Below, one piece after another: positions 18,054 to 27,622 of a DNA stretch of 64,000 bases. The DNA is from Streptomyces sp. V2I9 (lineage in GTDB: Bacteria; Actinomycetota; Actinomycetes; Streptomycetales; Streptomycetaceae). Position numbers and translations under genes: made by a program. How positions within the stretch are numbered: position 1 is the stretch's first letter; the number at the start of each line of letters is the position of its first letter. The notes beneath the pieces were generated by a model. It did no database searches, had not been told where the DNA came from, and saw nothing but the letters and a program-made list of their open reading frames with translations. The DNA is taken from NCBI RefSeq assembly GCF_030817475.1, contig NZ_JAUSZJ010000002.1, forward strand, positions 3,796,626 to 3,860,625. The letters run 5' to 3'.

Positions 18054-18794
18054 TCACCCTTCCACCGGCCGCGCGGAGTTCCAGACCGTCTCGAAGCTGT
18101 CCGCGTAGGTGCCGAACATGCCTCCGCTGCCGGTGCTCCGAAGATGCCATACCGGCGCGGCGTAGGCGTTGACGCCCCAGATGTGGGCGTTGACCAGGAT
18201 CTCGTCGTCCGCGCGGTACAGACTGTTGTAGAGCGTCGTTCCGTGCGTGCGGATGTCGATGCCGGGCACGGTGGCCAGGGGGCGGTAGTGCATGAGCGCC
18301 AGCCGGCAGCGTGACTCGATGCCATGGCCGAAGCGCTCTTCCTGGCCACGTTGTCGGACGTTGATGTGGTCGGCATCGCCTACCGCGATCCGGATCGAGC
18401 ACCCGTCTGCGGCCCTCTCGCGCAGCATGCTGTTGAGCCGTGGATACGCCTCGTGCAGGAAGACCGCTCCGTACACGAGCACATCGATCCGCGCGCGGGC
18501 CCGGGCGAGGAGGTTCACGAACGTGGATACCGGCAGGTCGGCCCGTTGCTCGTACAGGGCGACGAGCTCGGGACTCACTGCCCGCGCCGAGCGTGCCTGC
18601 CTGAGTTGAGGCCAAAGGGCGTGCACGTCCTCGCCCAGCGTCTCGGCGGCCTTGAGAGCCGTGGAGCGCCGGGGCGTGCGCCCGAAGTTGACCCACCTTT
18701 CGACGGACTTGGGGTCGACCTCCACCACCCCGGCCAGGTCTGCGTGGGTCCACCCTCTGGCGGCCATGACTGCCCGTAGGCGTTCGTTCGGCAT
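18054..18794 (-). CDS. XRE-type regulator with PLD-like DUF5919 domain
   Basis: Residues 1-60 form a helix-turn-helix (NERLRAVMAARGWTHADLAGVVEVDPKSVERWVNFGRTPRR). The remaining about 170 residues (DVLVYGAVFLHEAYPRLNSML, IRIAVGDADHI, LYNSLYRADDEILVNAHIWG) look like the DUF5919/phospholipase D-like fold, possibly binding a phosphate ligand. I infer a ligand-sensing repressor whose ligand may be the NUDIX substrate or product. The next gene downstream is that NUDIX enzyme; a small conserved protein is divergent. Confidence 0.82.
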   Translation of the reverse strand: MPNERLRAVMAARGWTHADLAGVVEVDPKSVERWVNFGRTPRRSTALKAAETLGEDVHALWPQLRQARSARAVSPELVALYEQRADLPVSTFVNLLARARARIDVLVYGAVFLHEAYPRLNSMLRERAADGCSIRIAVGDADHINVRQRGQEERFGHGIESRCRLALMHYRPLATVPGIDIRTHGTTLYNSLYRADDEILVNAHIWGVNAYAAPVWHLRSTGSGGMFGTYADSFETVWNSARPVEG

Positions 18795-18919
18795 CCCTGG
18801 TTGCCTTCCCGCTCCCGCTTGCCCGGACGTCTCAGGGACGTTCTACAGGGCGGGGGACGTCCCGAAGTGGGAAACGTACGGGGTTCCGTCGTCCCGGTGA
18901 CGAGCGTGACGATCACCGC

Positions 18920-19120
18920 ATGAGCGAACCGATGCGCTACAGCACCCCGCCGGTCGAGCTACCCCTGCGCATGGAAAGAGAGCCGGTCCCGGTCGAGGGC
19001 TGTGCCGGCTGCGTCGAACCGGCCGCCGTACGCAGCCGCGCTCGGGCCGTGGGCGACATGACCACGGTGTCCGACTGCAACGTCTACCTGCGCAGGCACC
19101 CGGAAGGGCACCAGGGATGA
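18920..19120 (+). CDS. Small conserved Streptomyces protein, 66 aa
   Basis: Starts MSEPMRYSTPPVELPLRMERE and ends DMTTVSDCNVYLRRHPEGHQG; cysteines occur in EGCAGC and SDC. I recall short proteins of this kind encoded near XRE regulators in Streptomyces, but cannot give a function. The CxxC plus lone Cys might bind metal. It is divergent from the XRE-DUF5919/NUDIX unit, with 125 bases between the starts that can hold a shared operator. Confidence 0.65.
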   Translation: MSEPMRYSTPPVELPLRMEREPVPVEGCAGCVEPAAVRSRARAVGDMTTVSDCNVYLRRHPEGHQG

Positions 19121-19149
19121 CGCGCACCGGCATGAGGGGGCCGGGGCCC

Positions 19150-21650
19150 CTACCCCTCCCCGTCCTCCGCCAGCTCCGCCACCCCCGTGATGCGGTGCAG
19201 CGGGTACGTGCGGACCTCGTCGGCCGTGTGGTCGTAGGCCGTGACGAAGCCGCCCTCCACGCGGACCGGGGCGATCACGCGCTGGCTGGCCGCGCCGTCC
19301 GCGTTGACGTAGCCGATCCAGACCGTGGAGCCCGTCATCGCGGCCGCCTGGACCGTGGCCAGGGTCTCGGCGGGGGTGGTGTGCGGGGGAGGGCGCCGGA
19401 CGGGCCGTTGGCGGCGGGGCCGTCCGCCGGTTCCTTGCGGGCCACCGTGGCGGCCGTGTCGCCCGCGCGGATGGCCCGGACCGCCGCGCCGAGCAGGGTG
19501 GCGTCCGGGGCCGGGGGGCCTTCGGGGACCGGGACCGGGGGCGTGCGGGGCGGGGTGCGGCGGGCCCCGGCGCGGGTGATCAGGACGTCGCCGTCGGCGG
19601 ATTCGGCGGCCGGGGCGTACCCCATGTCGCGCAGCGCTTCGAGGAGCGGGCCGGGGTCGGCCCGGGAGGCCAGGACCGTGGGTGCGAGGCGGCGCAGGCG
19701 CAGGCCCGTGGAACGGCGGTCGGCCAGGATCTCGTTGAGGACCGCCTCGTCGTCGCAGCGTACGTACGCGGACGCCGCCCCGATCCGCAGGTGCCCGTGG
19801 CGGCGGGCCACGTCGTCGATCAGGTAGCTCAGCGGCTGGGGCACCGGCGTACGGCTGTGCGCGGCCAGGAACGCGTGCAGGTCGGACGCCGACCGCCCGG
19901 CGTCCAGGGCGCGGCGCACCGAGCCGGGCGTGAAGCGGTACACCGTCGCCCCGCCCTTCGACTCGACGTCGGCCAGGACGGACAGCGTCTCCGCCAGCGG
20001 GCGTTCCAGCGGGCCGGGGGCCACCGCCGTCAGGTCGGCCTGGAGGAGCACATGGTCCAGAGGCTCGGGGATCAGCGGGGCGAGGCGTGCCGCCGCGGCT
20101 TCCTCGCCCTCGTCCAGCAGCGCGCGGGCCTGCGAGGACAGTGCGCCCCGGCCCGTGATGCCCAGCAGCTCCGCCTCGTTCAGCGTCCACAGGGCGAGGC
20201 GTGAACGGAGGTCCGTCCCCTCCGCGGGAGCCGAGCCGGCCGGGGCGGTGCCTCCCGCCGCCGGGGCCGGTCCGCCGCGCAACGGGCGTTCCCAGCGCAG
20301 CCGTCGCAGCAGCGTCTCCGGGTCCGGCGCGGTGCCCGGCGGCAATTCGCCGAACAGGGCCAGCACCCGGTGGCGTACGTCGGGGGCGGCCGAACGGTCC
20401 AGTTCCGGGCCGAGTGCGGACAGGGCCCGCCCCTTGGTGTCCTGGCCGCCGACCAGGCCCGGTGTCCGGGTGGCGGCGAGCCAGGCGGTGGCCAGGTGCG
20501 TCCAGCGGTCCCCGGCGGGCAGGTCGAGCCATTCGTCGGACGCGGGCGTCGGCGCGTACCGCTCGTCGGTCTCGCCGTCGGACGCCACCAGCCCCGCGCC
20601 GTAGGCCAGTTCGACCCAGAAGGCGGCGATCGGCTCCGGTACGTCCAGCGCGGACGCGGTCCGCTTCAGCTCCCGTACGCTCAGGCCGCCCGCGCGCAGG
20701 ATCGTGGGCCCGCCGCCGTTCCAGAGCTTCAGCAGCTCCTCGACCGTGGCCAGCGCCGTGAACGCCTGGCCCGCCGCGGCCCTGTCCACAGCCTGTGGAT
20801 CGCGTTCGGCCGCCGCCGCGACGGCCGGGGCCACCGGTTCCGGTACGCGGTGGGCGCGCCCGGCCCGCAGGTGGAGGGCGGCCTCGCGCGGGAGGACCAC
20901 CGTGCGGGTGGAGACCGGCAGCAGCAGGCCCCGGTCGCGCAGCCACTTCACGGGCGGGGTCGGGTTCGGCGTGACCTCCCCGTACGGCGGGCCCCACACC
21001 AGCCGGTCCAGCACCGACAGCGCCTCCACCGGGGCGGTGTCCAGCAGCTCCGCCATCCGCGTCCGGTCCGTGAAGAGCGAGGAGAGCGCGGCCACCGCCG
21101 AGACCGGGTCGTGCGTGGCGGGCAGCCCGGTCGCCGCCAGGATCTCCTGGAGGCGGCCCGGCGACATGCCTGCCGTCGCCTCCGCGACCGTGGGACCCAG
21201 GCCCGTGGGGGAGGGGTGCTGCGGCGACGGCGCGAGCAGTTCGCGGGCGGTGCGCACCAGCCGCAGCCGGTCGTCCTCGCCCCAGACCAGGGCCTGTTCG
21301 CGCAGCGTCGCCAGCGCGCCCGGCAGCGCGGCGGTGATCGCCGCCCCCGCGTCGTCGTGCTGCTCGCCGTCGTCGAGCCCGTCGCCGGTGAGGAGGGACA
21401 GCACCGTGGCGTACGGGGCCGGGTCCGGGGCCACCGCCAGCGCCTCGGCGGTCTGCAACGCGAACCGGTCCAGGTGCTCCAGAGCCCGGACGACCGACGC
21501 CCTGGTTCCGGCTCGGGTGGCGAGCTGGGTGATGTCGTTCGGCACCGGGTTCAGGAGGTCGGGGCGTGCGCGCAGCAGCCCGGCCAGCGATTCGTCGCCC
21601 CGGGCGCGCAGGGCTTCGGCGAGCGTGCGCGGTGGTGTGGTCGTCCCCAT
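19150..21650 (-). pseudogene. Helicase-associated domain protein, frameshifted near its C-terminus
   Basis: From ATG 21650 to about 19390 the frame encodes a roughly 750-residue protein (TLAEALRARGDESLAGLLRARPDLL, then SYLIDDVARRHGHLRIG and CDDEAVLNEILADRR) of the helicase C-terminal/XPB N-domain-like family. Around 19372-19392 the coding frame switches: the original frame ends in PRTPPPPRPWPRSRRPR, while the other frame continues AETLATVQAAAMTG, then VWIGYVNADGAASQR and YPLHRITGVAEL, a WYL-like tail. The observed CGCACACCACC is consistent with a 2-base AC duplication. It is either a broken gene or a sequencing/assembly error. Confidence 0.85.
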
Positions 21651-21714
21651 CCGTCCCACGGTAGCCGCTGGAACGCTACCGTCGGGGCAGGGCCGGTAGA
21701 GGGGATGCACCGCA

Positions 21715-23115
21715 GTGGGGATCGAGAGCGACCAGCTCGTCTACGACTACCTGAGCCGGGTCGGCGACCTGGCCCAGCGGCACCAGCTGTCCTCGGCCGC
21801 GCGGATGCGGCTCGTCTCGTCCCTCCGGGGCGAGATCGACCGGCAGCGCGGCACCGCGGGCGCGGACTCCCCGGCGACCGTGCGGCGCATCATCGGCAGG
21901 CTGGGGAGCCCGGACGAACTGGTCGCCGCGGCGGCGGAGTCCGGCGACGGTACGGTCCCGTTGCCGCCCGCCCGGCCCGGCGCGGGGGCGGGAGCGGGCG
22001 AGCCGTCACGGCGGAGCCTCCCCCGGCCCCGGAGCGGGCTGCTGCGCAAGGAGCCGAGAGGGGCGAAGGAGCCGGAGCCGCCGGAGGAGCGGGGCGCACC
22101 CCCGGACGCCCGGAGCGCCAGGAAGCCGAAAGCCGGTTTCAGGTGGGGCGCGTCGCGTCGTGCCGCGGGGGACGACGCGCAGGGCGGTGAGCGTCCCGCC
22201 GATGCGGGCGCTCCCGGCGCGGCCTCCGTGCCCCGGCCGGCTCCCGCCCGCGACGGCGACGCGGCCCCCGCTTCCGACGCCCGTGTTCCCGTCCGTGACG
22301 GAGACGGCGACGAGGCCCCCGCAGCCGACGACGGTGTTCCCGTCCGCGACTGGCCCGACCCCTCCGCCCCGCACATGCTCGGCCAGGACCAGCAGGGCGG
22401 CTCCGGCGACGCGACCGACTGGTGGCGGCTGGAGCCGGGGCCCTTCGACGAGGGGACCGCCATCCCCGGATTCTTCGGCGGCATCGAGGCCCCGGAACTG
22501 CTCGGCAGGCGGCCGGGGCCCACCGGGAAGGGACCGGCGGGCACGAAGGACGAGGAGGCGGGGGGCGCCGCCGGTGCGGGGAAGGCCGGGTTCGGAAAAG
22601 CCGGGGAGGGGAAGGCCGGGGCCGGAAAAGCCGGGGTCGGTAAGGACGCGGCGGTGGCCGGGGGAGGCGAAGGCACCGCCGCCCGCCGTCGCGCCCTGCG
22701 CCTGGTCAAGCTCCGCCGCCGCAAGGCCGTCCCCGTCGTCGCCGAGCCCGCGGCCGCCGCCCCCGGCCCCCGCGGCGGCTTCGCCCACCCGCTGCTGCTC
22801 CTGGCCGCCGGCCTGCTCGTCGCCGGGGTGATCACCGGTTCCTGGCTGCCGCTGGCGGGCGGCTGGCTGATCGCGTACTCCTCGCGCGCCCTCTCCCGTA
22901 CGGAGGCGAAGTGGGCGGCGCTCGGTCTGCCGGGCACGGTGGCGGCCGGGGCACTCGTGTGGGTGTGGGGGCGGATGGAGGGGCGGTGGGGCGAGCCGAT
23001 CCGCGAGGGCGCGCTGCGGGACGTCCTGCTGGACGCGTGGCCGGTGGTCATCCGCGTCGCCGCCGTCGCCTCCGCGCTCTACCTGGTGTGGCGCGCACGG
23101 AGACGGGCCGGCTGA
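21715..23115 (+). CDS. HAAS-domain membrane protein with long disordered linker
   Basis: The N-terminus (QLVYDYLSRVGDLAQRHQLS, then SLRGEIDRQRG and RRIIGRLGSPDELVAAA) is a HAAS/DUF1700-like helical domain found on signalling proteins. Residues 80-345 are proline-, acid- and glycine-rich, including four or five GKAG repeats near 285-310. The C-terminus has several hydrophobic segments (HPLLLLAAGLLVAGVITGSW, WLIAYSSRALS, and others). GTG at 21715 is divergent from the helicase-associated gene. Likely a membrane-anchored signalling or scaffolding protein; the partner is unknown. Confidence 0.75.
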   Translation: MGIESDQLVYDYLSRVGDLAQRHQLSSAARMRLVSSLRGEIDRQRGTAGADSPATVRRIIGRLGSPDELVAAAAESGDGTVPLPPARPGAGAGAGEPSRRSLPRPRSGLLRKEPRGAKEPEPPEERGAPPDARSARKPKAGFRWGASRRAAGDDAQGGERPADAGAPGAASVPRPAPARDGDAAPASDARVPVRDGDGDEAPAADDGVPVRDWPDPSAPHMLGQDQQGGSGDATDWWRLEPGPFDEGTAIPGFFGGIEAPELLGRRPGPTGKGPAGTKDEEAGGAAGAGKAGFGKAGEGKAGAGKAGVGKDAAVAGGGEGTAARRRALRLVKLRRRKAVPVVAEPAAAAPGPRGGFAHPLLLLAAGLLVAGVITGSWLPLAGGWLIAYSSRALSRTEAKWAALGLPGTVAAGALVWVWGRMEGRWGEPIREGALRDVLLDAWPVVIRVAAVASALYLVWRARRRAG

Positions 23116-23276
23116 GCCGGCCGTCCACGCCGGCCGCCCGCGCCGGACGGGTCCGGGACACCGGCTCGCGTGGAGACCGGCTCCAGCACGGCCCGTGTCC
23201 GGGGTACGGGCCCCCGTACCGGCGGGCCCGCCCCGGTCCCTCCGCGGGAGCGGGAGCGGGCCGTCCCGGCGATGGG

Positions 23277-24248
23277 CTACTCCGTCATGCTGGCCTCGAA
23301 CTCCTCCAGAATCTTTCCGGCGGCCGTGTAGCCGATGCCCGAGATCCACAGACGGTCGTCGACCTTGAAGACCTTGTCGTTCTTGGCCGCCTTCAGCCCC
23401 TTCCACAGACCGCTCGTCATCGTCTTCGTCGTCCCCGCCTTCTCCGGGTCGCCGTACGTCGACGTGAAGATGACGTCCGCGTCGGCGAGGTCGATCTTCT
23501 CGGGCGACACGTCGTACGAGAACCCGTCCTTCGCCTTGTCCGTGATCGCGGGGCGGCCGGTGCCGATGTCGGCGAGGATCGAACCGATGTAGTTCTGCTT
23601 GCCGTAGATGCGGATCTCGGCGCCCTCGACGAAGCGGATGAAGTTGACGTCCGTGGCGGCGGCCTTCTCCTTGCCGCCGAGGGCCTCCGTCACCTTCGCC
23701 ACCCGGCTGTCATACGTGGCGAGGACCTTCTTCGCCTCCGCCTGCTTGCCGAGCGCCTGCGCGTGCACCTGGAAGTTCTCCTTCCAGGCGCTGCCGGTCG
23801 CCTCCGTCATCACGGTCGGGGCGATCTTGCTGAGCTGCTCGTAGCGGTCGCCGTCACGGACCTTGCTGGTGAGGATCAGATCCGGCTTGAGGGCGGCGAC
23901 GGACTCCAGGTTCGCGTTGGCGATCTCGCCGACCGGAGTGATGTCCTTCGTCTCGCTCTCGGGGAGGTAGGACGGGAAATCGTCCTCGGTCGCCGAGTGC
24001 GTCGCGCCGACCGGCCGGACGCCGAGCGTGATCGCGGAGTCCAGTTCGCCGGAGTCCAGGACGACGACCCGCTTCGGCGCGACGGGGACCTCGACGTCCC
24101 CGTTCGCGGTGCTGACCGTACGCGTCTTCGCCGGGGAGCCGGCGGCTTCCGGGGCCGGGTCCGAGGAGCCGCACGCGGTGAGGGCGAGTGCCGCGGTCAG
24201 GGCGAGGGAGCCGGCGGCGAGGCCGCGGTGGCGGGGGAGGGCAGTCAT
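23277..24248 (-). CDS. Iron-siderophore ABC transporter substrate-binding lipoprotein
   Basis: A 323-residue class III periplasmic-type binding protein. The signal ends in lipobox LTAC (Cys at 26), followed by GSSDPAPEAAG. Core motifs are RVVVLDSGELDSAITLGVRPVG, IANANLESVAALKPDLIL and NYIGSILADIG, as in FecB/CdtB-like siderophore receptors. It would deliver a ferric siderophore to the two permeases upstream. It is the last gene of a four-gene operon; its ATG follows the ATPase stop after one base. Confidence 0.92.
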   Translation of the reverse strand: MTALPRHRGLAAGSLALTAALALTACGSSDPAPEAAGSPAKTRTVSTANGDVEVPVAPKRVVVLDSGELDSAITLGVRPVGATHSATEDDFPSYLPESETKDITPVGEIANANLESVAALKPDLILTSKVRDGDRYEQLSKIAPTVMTEATGSAWKENFQVHAQALGKQAEAKKVLATYDSRVAKVTEALGGKEKAAATDVNFIRFVEGAEIRIYGKQNYIGSILADIGTGRPAITDKAKDGFSYDVSPEKIDLADADVIFTSTYGDPEKAGTTKTMTSGLWKGLKAAKNDKVFKVDDRLWISGIGYTAAGKILEEFEASMTE

Positions 24249-24249
24249 G

Positions 24250-25155
24250 TCACAGACCTTTCAGAGAGGGGGAACCCGCCGGCGGCGGGGACCAGGGTGC
24301 ACCGGGGACGACGAGCGGTGAACCCGTCACCGGGTCCGGGACGATCACCGCCTCCAGGCCGAAGACCTCGCGGACCAGTTCGGCGGTGACGACATCGCCC
24401 GGCCGTCCCTCGGCGACGATCCGGCCGTCCTTCATGGCGACCAGGCGGTCCGCGTACCGGGCGGCCTGGTTGAGGTCGTGCAGCACGGTGACGACGGTGC
24501 GGCCGCGGGTGCCGTCCGCGGCGGGGGCCGCCAGCTGGCGCACCAGGTCCAGGACTTCCACCTGGTGCGCGATGTCGAGGTACGTCGTCGGCTCGTCGAG
24601 CAGCAGCAGATCGGTGTCCTGGGCGAGCGCCATGGCGATCCACACCCGCTGGCGCTGTCCGCCCGACAGCTCGTCCACCGGCCGTTCGGCCAGCGCCGTC
24701 ACGTCCGTACGGGCCATGGCGTCGGTCACCGCCCGCTCGTCCGCGTCCGACCACTGCTGCCACCAGCTCTGGTGCGGCTGGCGGCCCCGCGCGACCAGGT
24801 CGGAGACGGTGATCGCCTCGGGGGCGACCGGGGTCTGCGGGAGCAGCCCGATGTTCCGGGCGATCTGCTTCGTCGGTATCCGCGCCAGCTCCGTGCCGTC
24901 CAGCAGGACCGCCCCGCCGCGCGGCTTCAGCAGCCGGCCGAGCGCCCGCAGGGTGGTGGACTTCCCGCAGGCGTTCGGGCCGACGATGACGGTGACCTGC
25001 CCGTCGGGCACGGTGAGGTCGAGTTCGCGGACCACGGTGCGGTCCTCGTACGCGAGGGTCAGGGAACGGGCGGCCAGCCTGCCACCGGCCCCCGGGGCTG
25101 CTTCGGTACCGCCACCCGCACCGGTACCTGCGGCTGCGTCGGTCGTCGGGCTCAT
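24250..25155 (-). CDS. Iron-siderophore ABC transporter ATP-binding protein
   Basis: A 301-residue FepC-like ATPase with Walker [10 protein letters not shown] (residues 59-67), the Q-loop LPQTP, signature [20 protein letters not shown] and Walker [17 protein letters not shown], then [12 protein letters not shown]. It energises ferric-siderophore import. ATG at 25155 overlaps the permease stop (ATGA). The first 28 residues are a Gly/Ala-rich leader that is not conserved in the family. Confidence 0.94.
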   Translation of the reverse strand: MSPTTDAAAGTGAGGGTEAAPGAGGRLAARSLTLAYEDRTVVRELDLTVPDGQVTVIVGPNACGKSTTLRALGRLLKPRGGAVLLDGTELARIPTKQIARNIGLLPQTPVAPEAITVSDLVARGRQPHQSWWQQWSDADERAVTDAMARTDVTALAERPVDELSGGQRQRVWIAMALAQDTDLLLLDEPTTYLDIAHQVEVLDLVRQLAAPAADGTRGRTVVTVLHDLNQAARYADRLVAMKDGRIVAEGRPGDVVTAELVREVFGLEAVIVPDPVTGSPLVVPGAPWSPPPAGSPSLKGL

Positions 25156-26261
25156 GCGGTGCCTCCACTGCGGCCGCGGTGACCGCGGATGATCAGCCAG
25201 ATCAGATACGGGGCGCCGACCGCCGCCGTGAGGACTCCCACGGGCAGTTCGGTGGGCGAGAACAGTCTGCGGGCGAGCAGATCGCCGCCGACGACGATCA
25301 CCGCGCCCAGCAGCGCCGAGGACAGGAGGGGGATCTGCGCGGTCCGGGTCATGCGCCGGGCGATCTGCGGGGCGAGCAGTGCCACGAAGTCCACCGGGCC
25401 CGCCGTGCCCGTCGCCACGGAGGCCAGGACCACGCCGAGGGCGACCAGTCCGAGCCGTACGCGCCCCAGGCGCACACCCAGCGCCGTGGCGGTGTCGTCG
25501 TCCATCGAGACGGTGCGCTGCGCGCGGGCCGCCCAGACGACGGCGGGCAGCAGGATCAGCAGCGTCCAGCCGATCGGAGCCGCCTCCGGCCAGCCGCGCC
25601 CGTTGAGCGAACCGGTCATCCAGATCTGCGCCTGCTGGGCGACGAGGTAGTCGCCCTTGGTCAGGAACAGCGTGGTCACCGACCGCAGCGCGATGGCGAA
25701 CCCGATGCCGATGAGGACGAAGCGCGTCGCGTGCAGGCCGCCGCGCCACGCGAAGACGTAGACCAGGGCCGCCGCCGCGATGCCGCCGACCACGGAGAGG
25801 TAGGGCAGGACGGTGTACGAGGTGACGCCGAAGGTCATCGCGCCGACGGTGAGCGCGCTCGCGCCCTGGCTGATGCCGATGATGTCGGGGCTGGCCAGCG
25901 GGTTGCGGGCCACCGTCTGGATCAGCGCCCCGGCGATCCCGAACGCGATGCCCACCAGCAGCCCGACGACCATGCGGGGCAGCCGCAGCGTGCCCACGAC
26001 CAGTTCGGCGGACGACGGCTGCCCGAGGACCACCTTCACGACCTCGCCGGGCGCGACGAAGCTCTCCCCCACGCAGAGGTAGGCGACACAGACGGCGGCC
26101 AGCAGGAGGGTCAGGGCCGCCGCGACGGCGGAGGCCCGCCGGTGCAGCAGGAACCGGCCACGCGGACCCGCCTTCACGACGGCGTACCCGGCGGGCCGGA
26201 CCCGTACGGGCACGCTCCTTCCAGGCTTCTCGCGCTTCTCGGGTGCACGGGTGACGCTCAC
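25152..26261 (-). CDS. Iron-siderophore ABC transporter permease (FecD-like)
   Basis: A 369-residue FecCD-type permease with about ten transmembrane helices. [40 protein letters not shown] is the classical family segment. GTG at 26261 overlaps the stop of the other permease by four bases (GTGA). It would form the membrane channel with that permease. The cytoplasmic N-terminus is basic. Confidence 0.94.
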   Translation of the reverse strand: MSVTRAPEKREKPGRSVPVRVRPAGYAVVKAGPRGRFLLHRRASAVAAALTLLLAAVCVAYLCVGESFVAPGEVVKVVLGQPSSAELVVGTLRLPRMVVGLLVGIAFGIAGALIQTVARNPLASPDIIGISQGASALTVGAMTFGVTSYTVLPYLSVVGGIAAAALVYVFAWRGGLHATRFVLIGIGFAIALRSVTTLFLTKGDYLVAQQAQIWMTGSLNGRGWPEAAPIGWTLLILLPAVVWAARAQRTVSMDDDTATALGVRLGRVRLGLVALGVVLASVATGTAGPVDFVALLAPQIARRMTRTAQIPLLSSALLGAVIVVGGDLLARRLFSPTELPVGVLTAAVGAPYLIWLIIRGHRGRSGGTA

Positions 26262-27313
26262 GCGGGCACCGCCTTCCGGCGGACGAGGGCGACCAGGAAC
26301 GGCACCCCGATCAGGGCCGTCATCACGCCCGCCGGAACCTCGCTCGGCGGGAACACGATCCGGCCGACGACGTCCGAGACCAGCAGCATCACGGGTCCGA
26401 GCAGCGCCGCCATGGGGAGCACCCAGCGGTGATCGCTGCCGACGACCGCGCGGGCGATGTGCGGGACGGCGAGCCCGATGAACGCGATCGGCCCGGCGGC
26501 GGCCACCCCGACGCCGGTCAGCACGGTCGCCCCGATCCCGCCGACGATCCGGACCGCGGCGACGTTCTGCCCGAGCCCCTTCGCCACGTCCTCGCCGAGC
26601 GCGAGCGCGTCCAGCCCGCGGGCGACGGAGAGCACGAGAGCGGCCCCGACCAGGAGGAAGGGCCACACCTGCTGGACGACGTCCGCCTCCCGGCCCGCGA
26701 TCGAGCCGACCTGCCAGAAGCGGAACTCGTCCAGCGCGGCCGCGTTCGTCGTGAGGATTCCCATCGTGACCGACACCAGCAGCGCGTTGATCGCCGCGCC
26801 GCCGAGCGCGAGCTTCACCGGGGTCGCCCCACCGCGCCCGCGGGCCGCGATGGCGTACACGGCGACCGAGGCGACGGCCGCGCCCGCGAAGGCGAACCAC
26901 ACGTATCCGGTCAGCGTGTGCACCCCCGCGAACGCGATGGCCACCACCACCGCCACCGAGGCCCCCTGGCTGATGCCGAGGATGCCGGGGTCGGCGATGG
27001 GGTTACGGGTGATGCCCTGGAGCACCGTGCCCGCGAGTGCCAAGGCCGCGCCGACCATCAGGCCGATGAGCGTGCGCGGCACCCGCATCGTGCGGATCAC
27101 CTCGGCGGCGTCGGAGGTCCCGCCGTGCAGCAGGGCGTCGACCACCTCGCCCGGCGGGATGGAACGCGCCCCCACGGCGAGGCTCAGCAGGATCGCCAGC
27201 AGCAGGGCGACGACCGCCGCGGCCGTCGTGGTCGCGCGTCGGGAGAGGCGTGGGGGCCGGGACGCCCCTGGTGGCGCGGCGGCCCGCACCGGCGCTGATG
27301 CTGACGCTGACAT
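26258..27313 (-). CDS. Iron-siderophore ABC transporter permease (FecC-like), first gene of operon
   Basis: A 351-residue FecCD permease, with [20 protein letters not shown] and [20 protein letters not shown]; the two permeases are paralogous and probably form a heterodimer. ATG at 27313 is preceded by GGGATC. The frame stays open another 380 codons upstream but that part is anti-sense to the HAD gene and not protein-like. An iron-box-like site lies 68-86 bases upstream, so the whole operon is probably repressed by DmdR1/IdeR when iron is sufficient. Confidence 0.93.
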   Translation of the reverse strand: MSASASAPVRAAAPPGASRPPRLSRRATTTAAAVVALLLAILLSLAVGARSIPPGEVVDALLHGGTSDAAEVIRTMRVPRTLIGLMVGAALALAGTVLQGITRNPIADPGILGISQGASVAVVVAIAFAGVHTLTGYVWFAFAGAAVASVAVYAIAARGRGGATPVKLALGGAAINALLVSVTMGILTTNAAALDEFRFWQVGSIAGREADVVQQVWPFLLVGAALVLSVARGLDALALGEDVAKGLGQNVAAVRIVGGIGATVLTGVGVAAAGPIAFIGLAVPHIARAVVGSDHRWVLPMAALLGPVMLLVSDVVGRIVFPPSEVPAGVMTALIGVPFLVALVRRKAVPA

Positions 27314-27380
27314 CTGATCCCATCGAGAACGGCCCGGACACGGACCCGGCACGTGGGAGAACGAGACGGGCACGAGCCGC

Positions 27381-27399
27381 ATTGGTAAGGCTTGGCTAA
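27381..27399 (-). promoter_or_regulatory. Iron box (DmdR1/IdeR-type operator)
   Basis: Read on the minus strand the 19 bases are TTAGCCAAGCCTTACCAAT, matching 12 of 19 positions of the iron-box consensus TTAGGTTAGGCTAACCTAA, including the outer TTAG and ACC blocks. Location upstream of an iron-siderophore ABC operon supports the call. Confidence 0.75.
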
Positions 27400-27478
27400 G
27401 TGCGCGCCTCAGTCTAGGCGGCGGTTTCTCGCCATCGACGGGGGCTCCGGGGTGGCCTCGCGCACAGGGGGCCGGGAC

Positions 27479-27587
27479 GGCGTCCGCGACGGGGCCGGAT
27501 CGGCTCCCGCGCGGGGCAGGGTCGGCTTCCGCGACGGGGCCGGATCGGCTCCCGCGCGGGGCAGGGACGGCTTCCGCGACGGGGCTC
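27479..27587. repeat. 45-base tandem repeat, about 2.4 copies
   Basis: Copies start at 27479, 27524 and 27569 (third copy partial). Each begins GGCKTCCGCGACGGGG and continues through CGGATCGGCTCCCGCG. The copies differ at one or two bases only, so the array is recent. Confidence 0.85.
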
Positions 27588-27622
27588 CGGGCGGGCTGCG
27601 GCCGGTCGGCACAATGGCAGGC

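Larger units (their letters stand above)
27314..27622. other. Divergent intergenic region with iron box and tandem repeat
   Basis: 309 bases separating the siderophore operon from the HAD gene. It contains the iron-box-like element (27381-27399) and a 45-base tandem repeat (27479 to about 27587). The repeat keeps a reading frame open in phase with the HAD gene, but its sequence gives an arginine/glycine-rich peptide I do not consider coding. Confidence 0.6.

Noticed and set aside
27479..27587. 45-base repeat as a replication or partition site
   Set aside because: No DnaA or ParB-like boxes were seen in it.
27392..27622. N-terminal extension of the HAD protein through the 45-base repeat
   Set aside because: HAD motif I needs only a short leader, and the extension is a repetitive Arg/Gly sequence over a promoter region.
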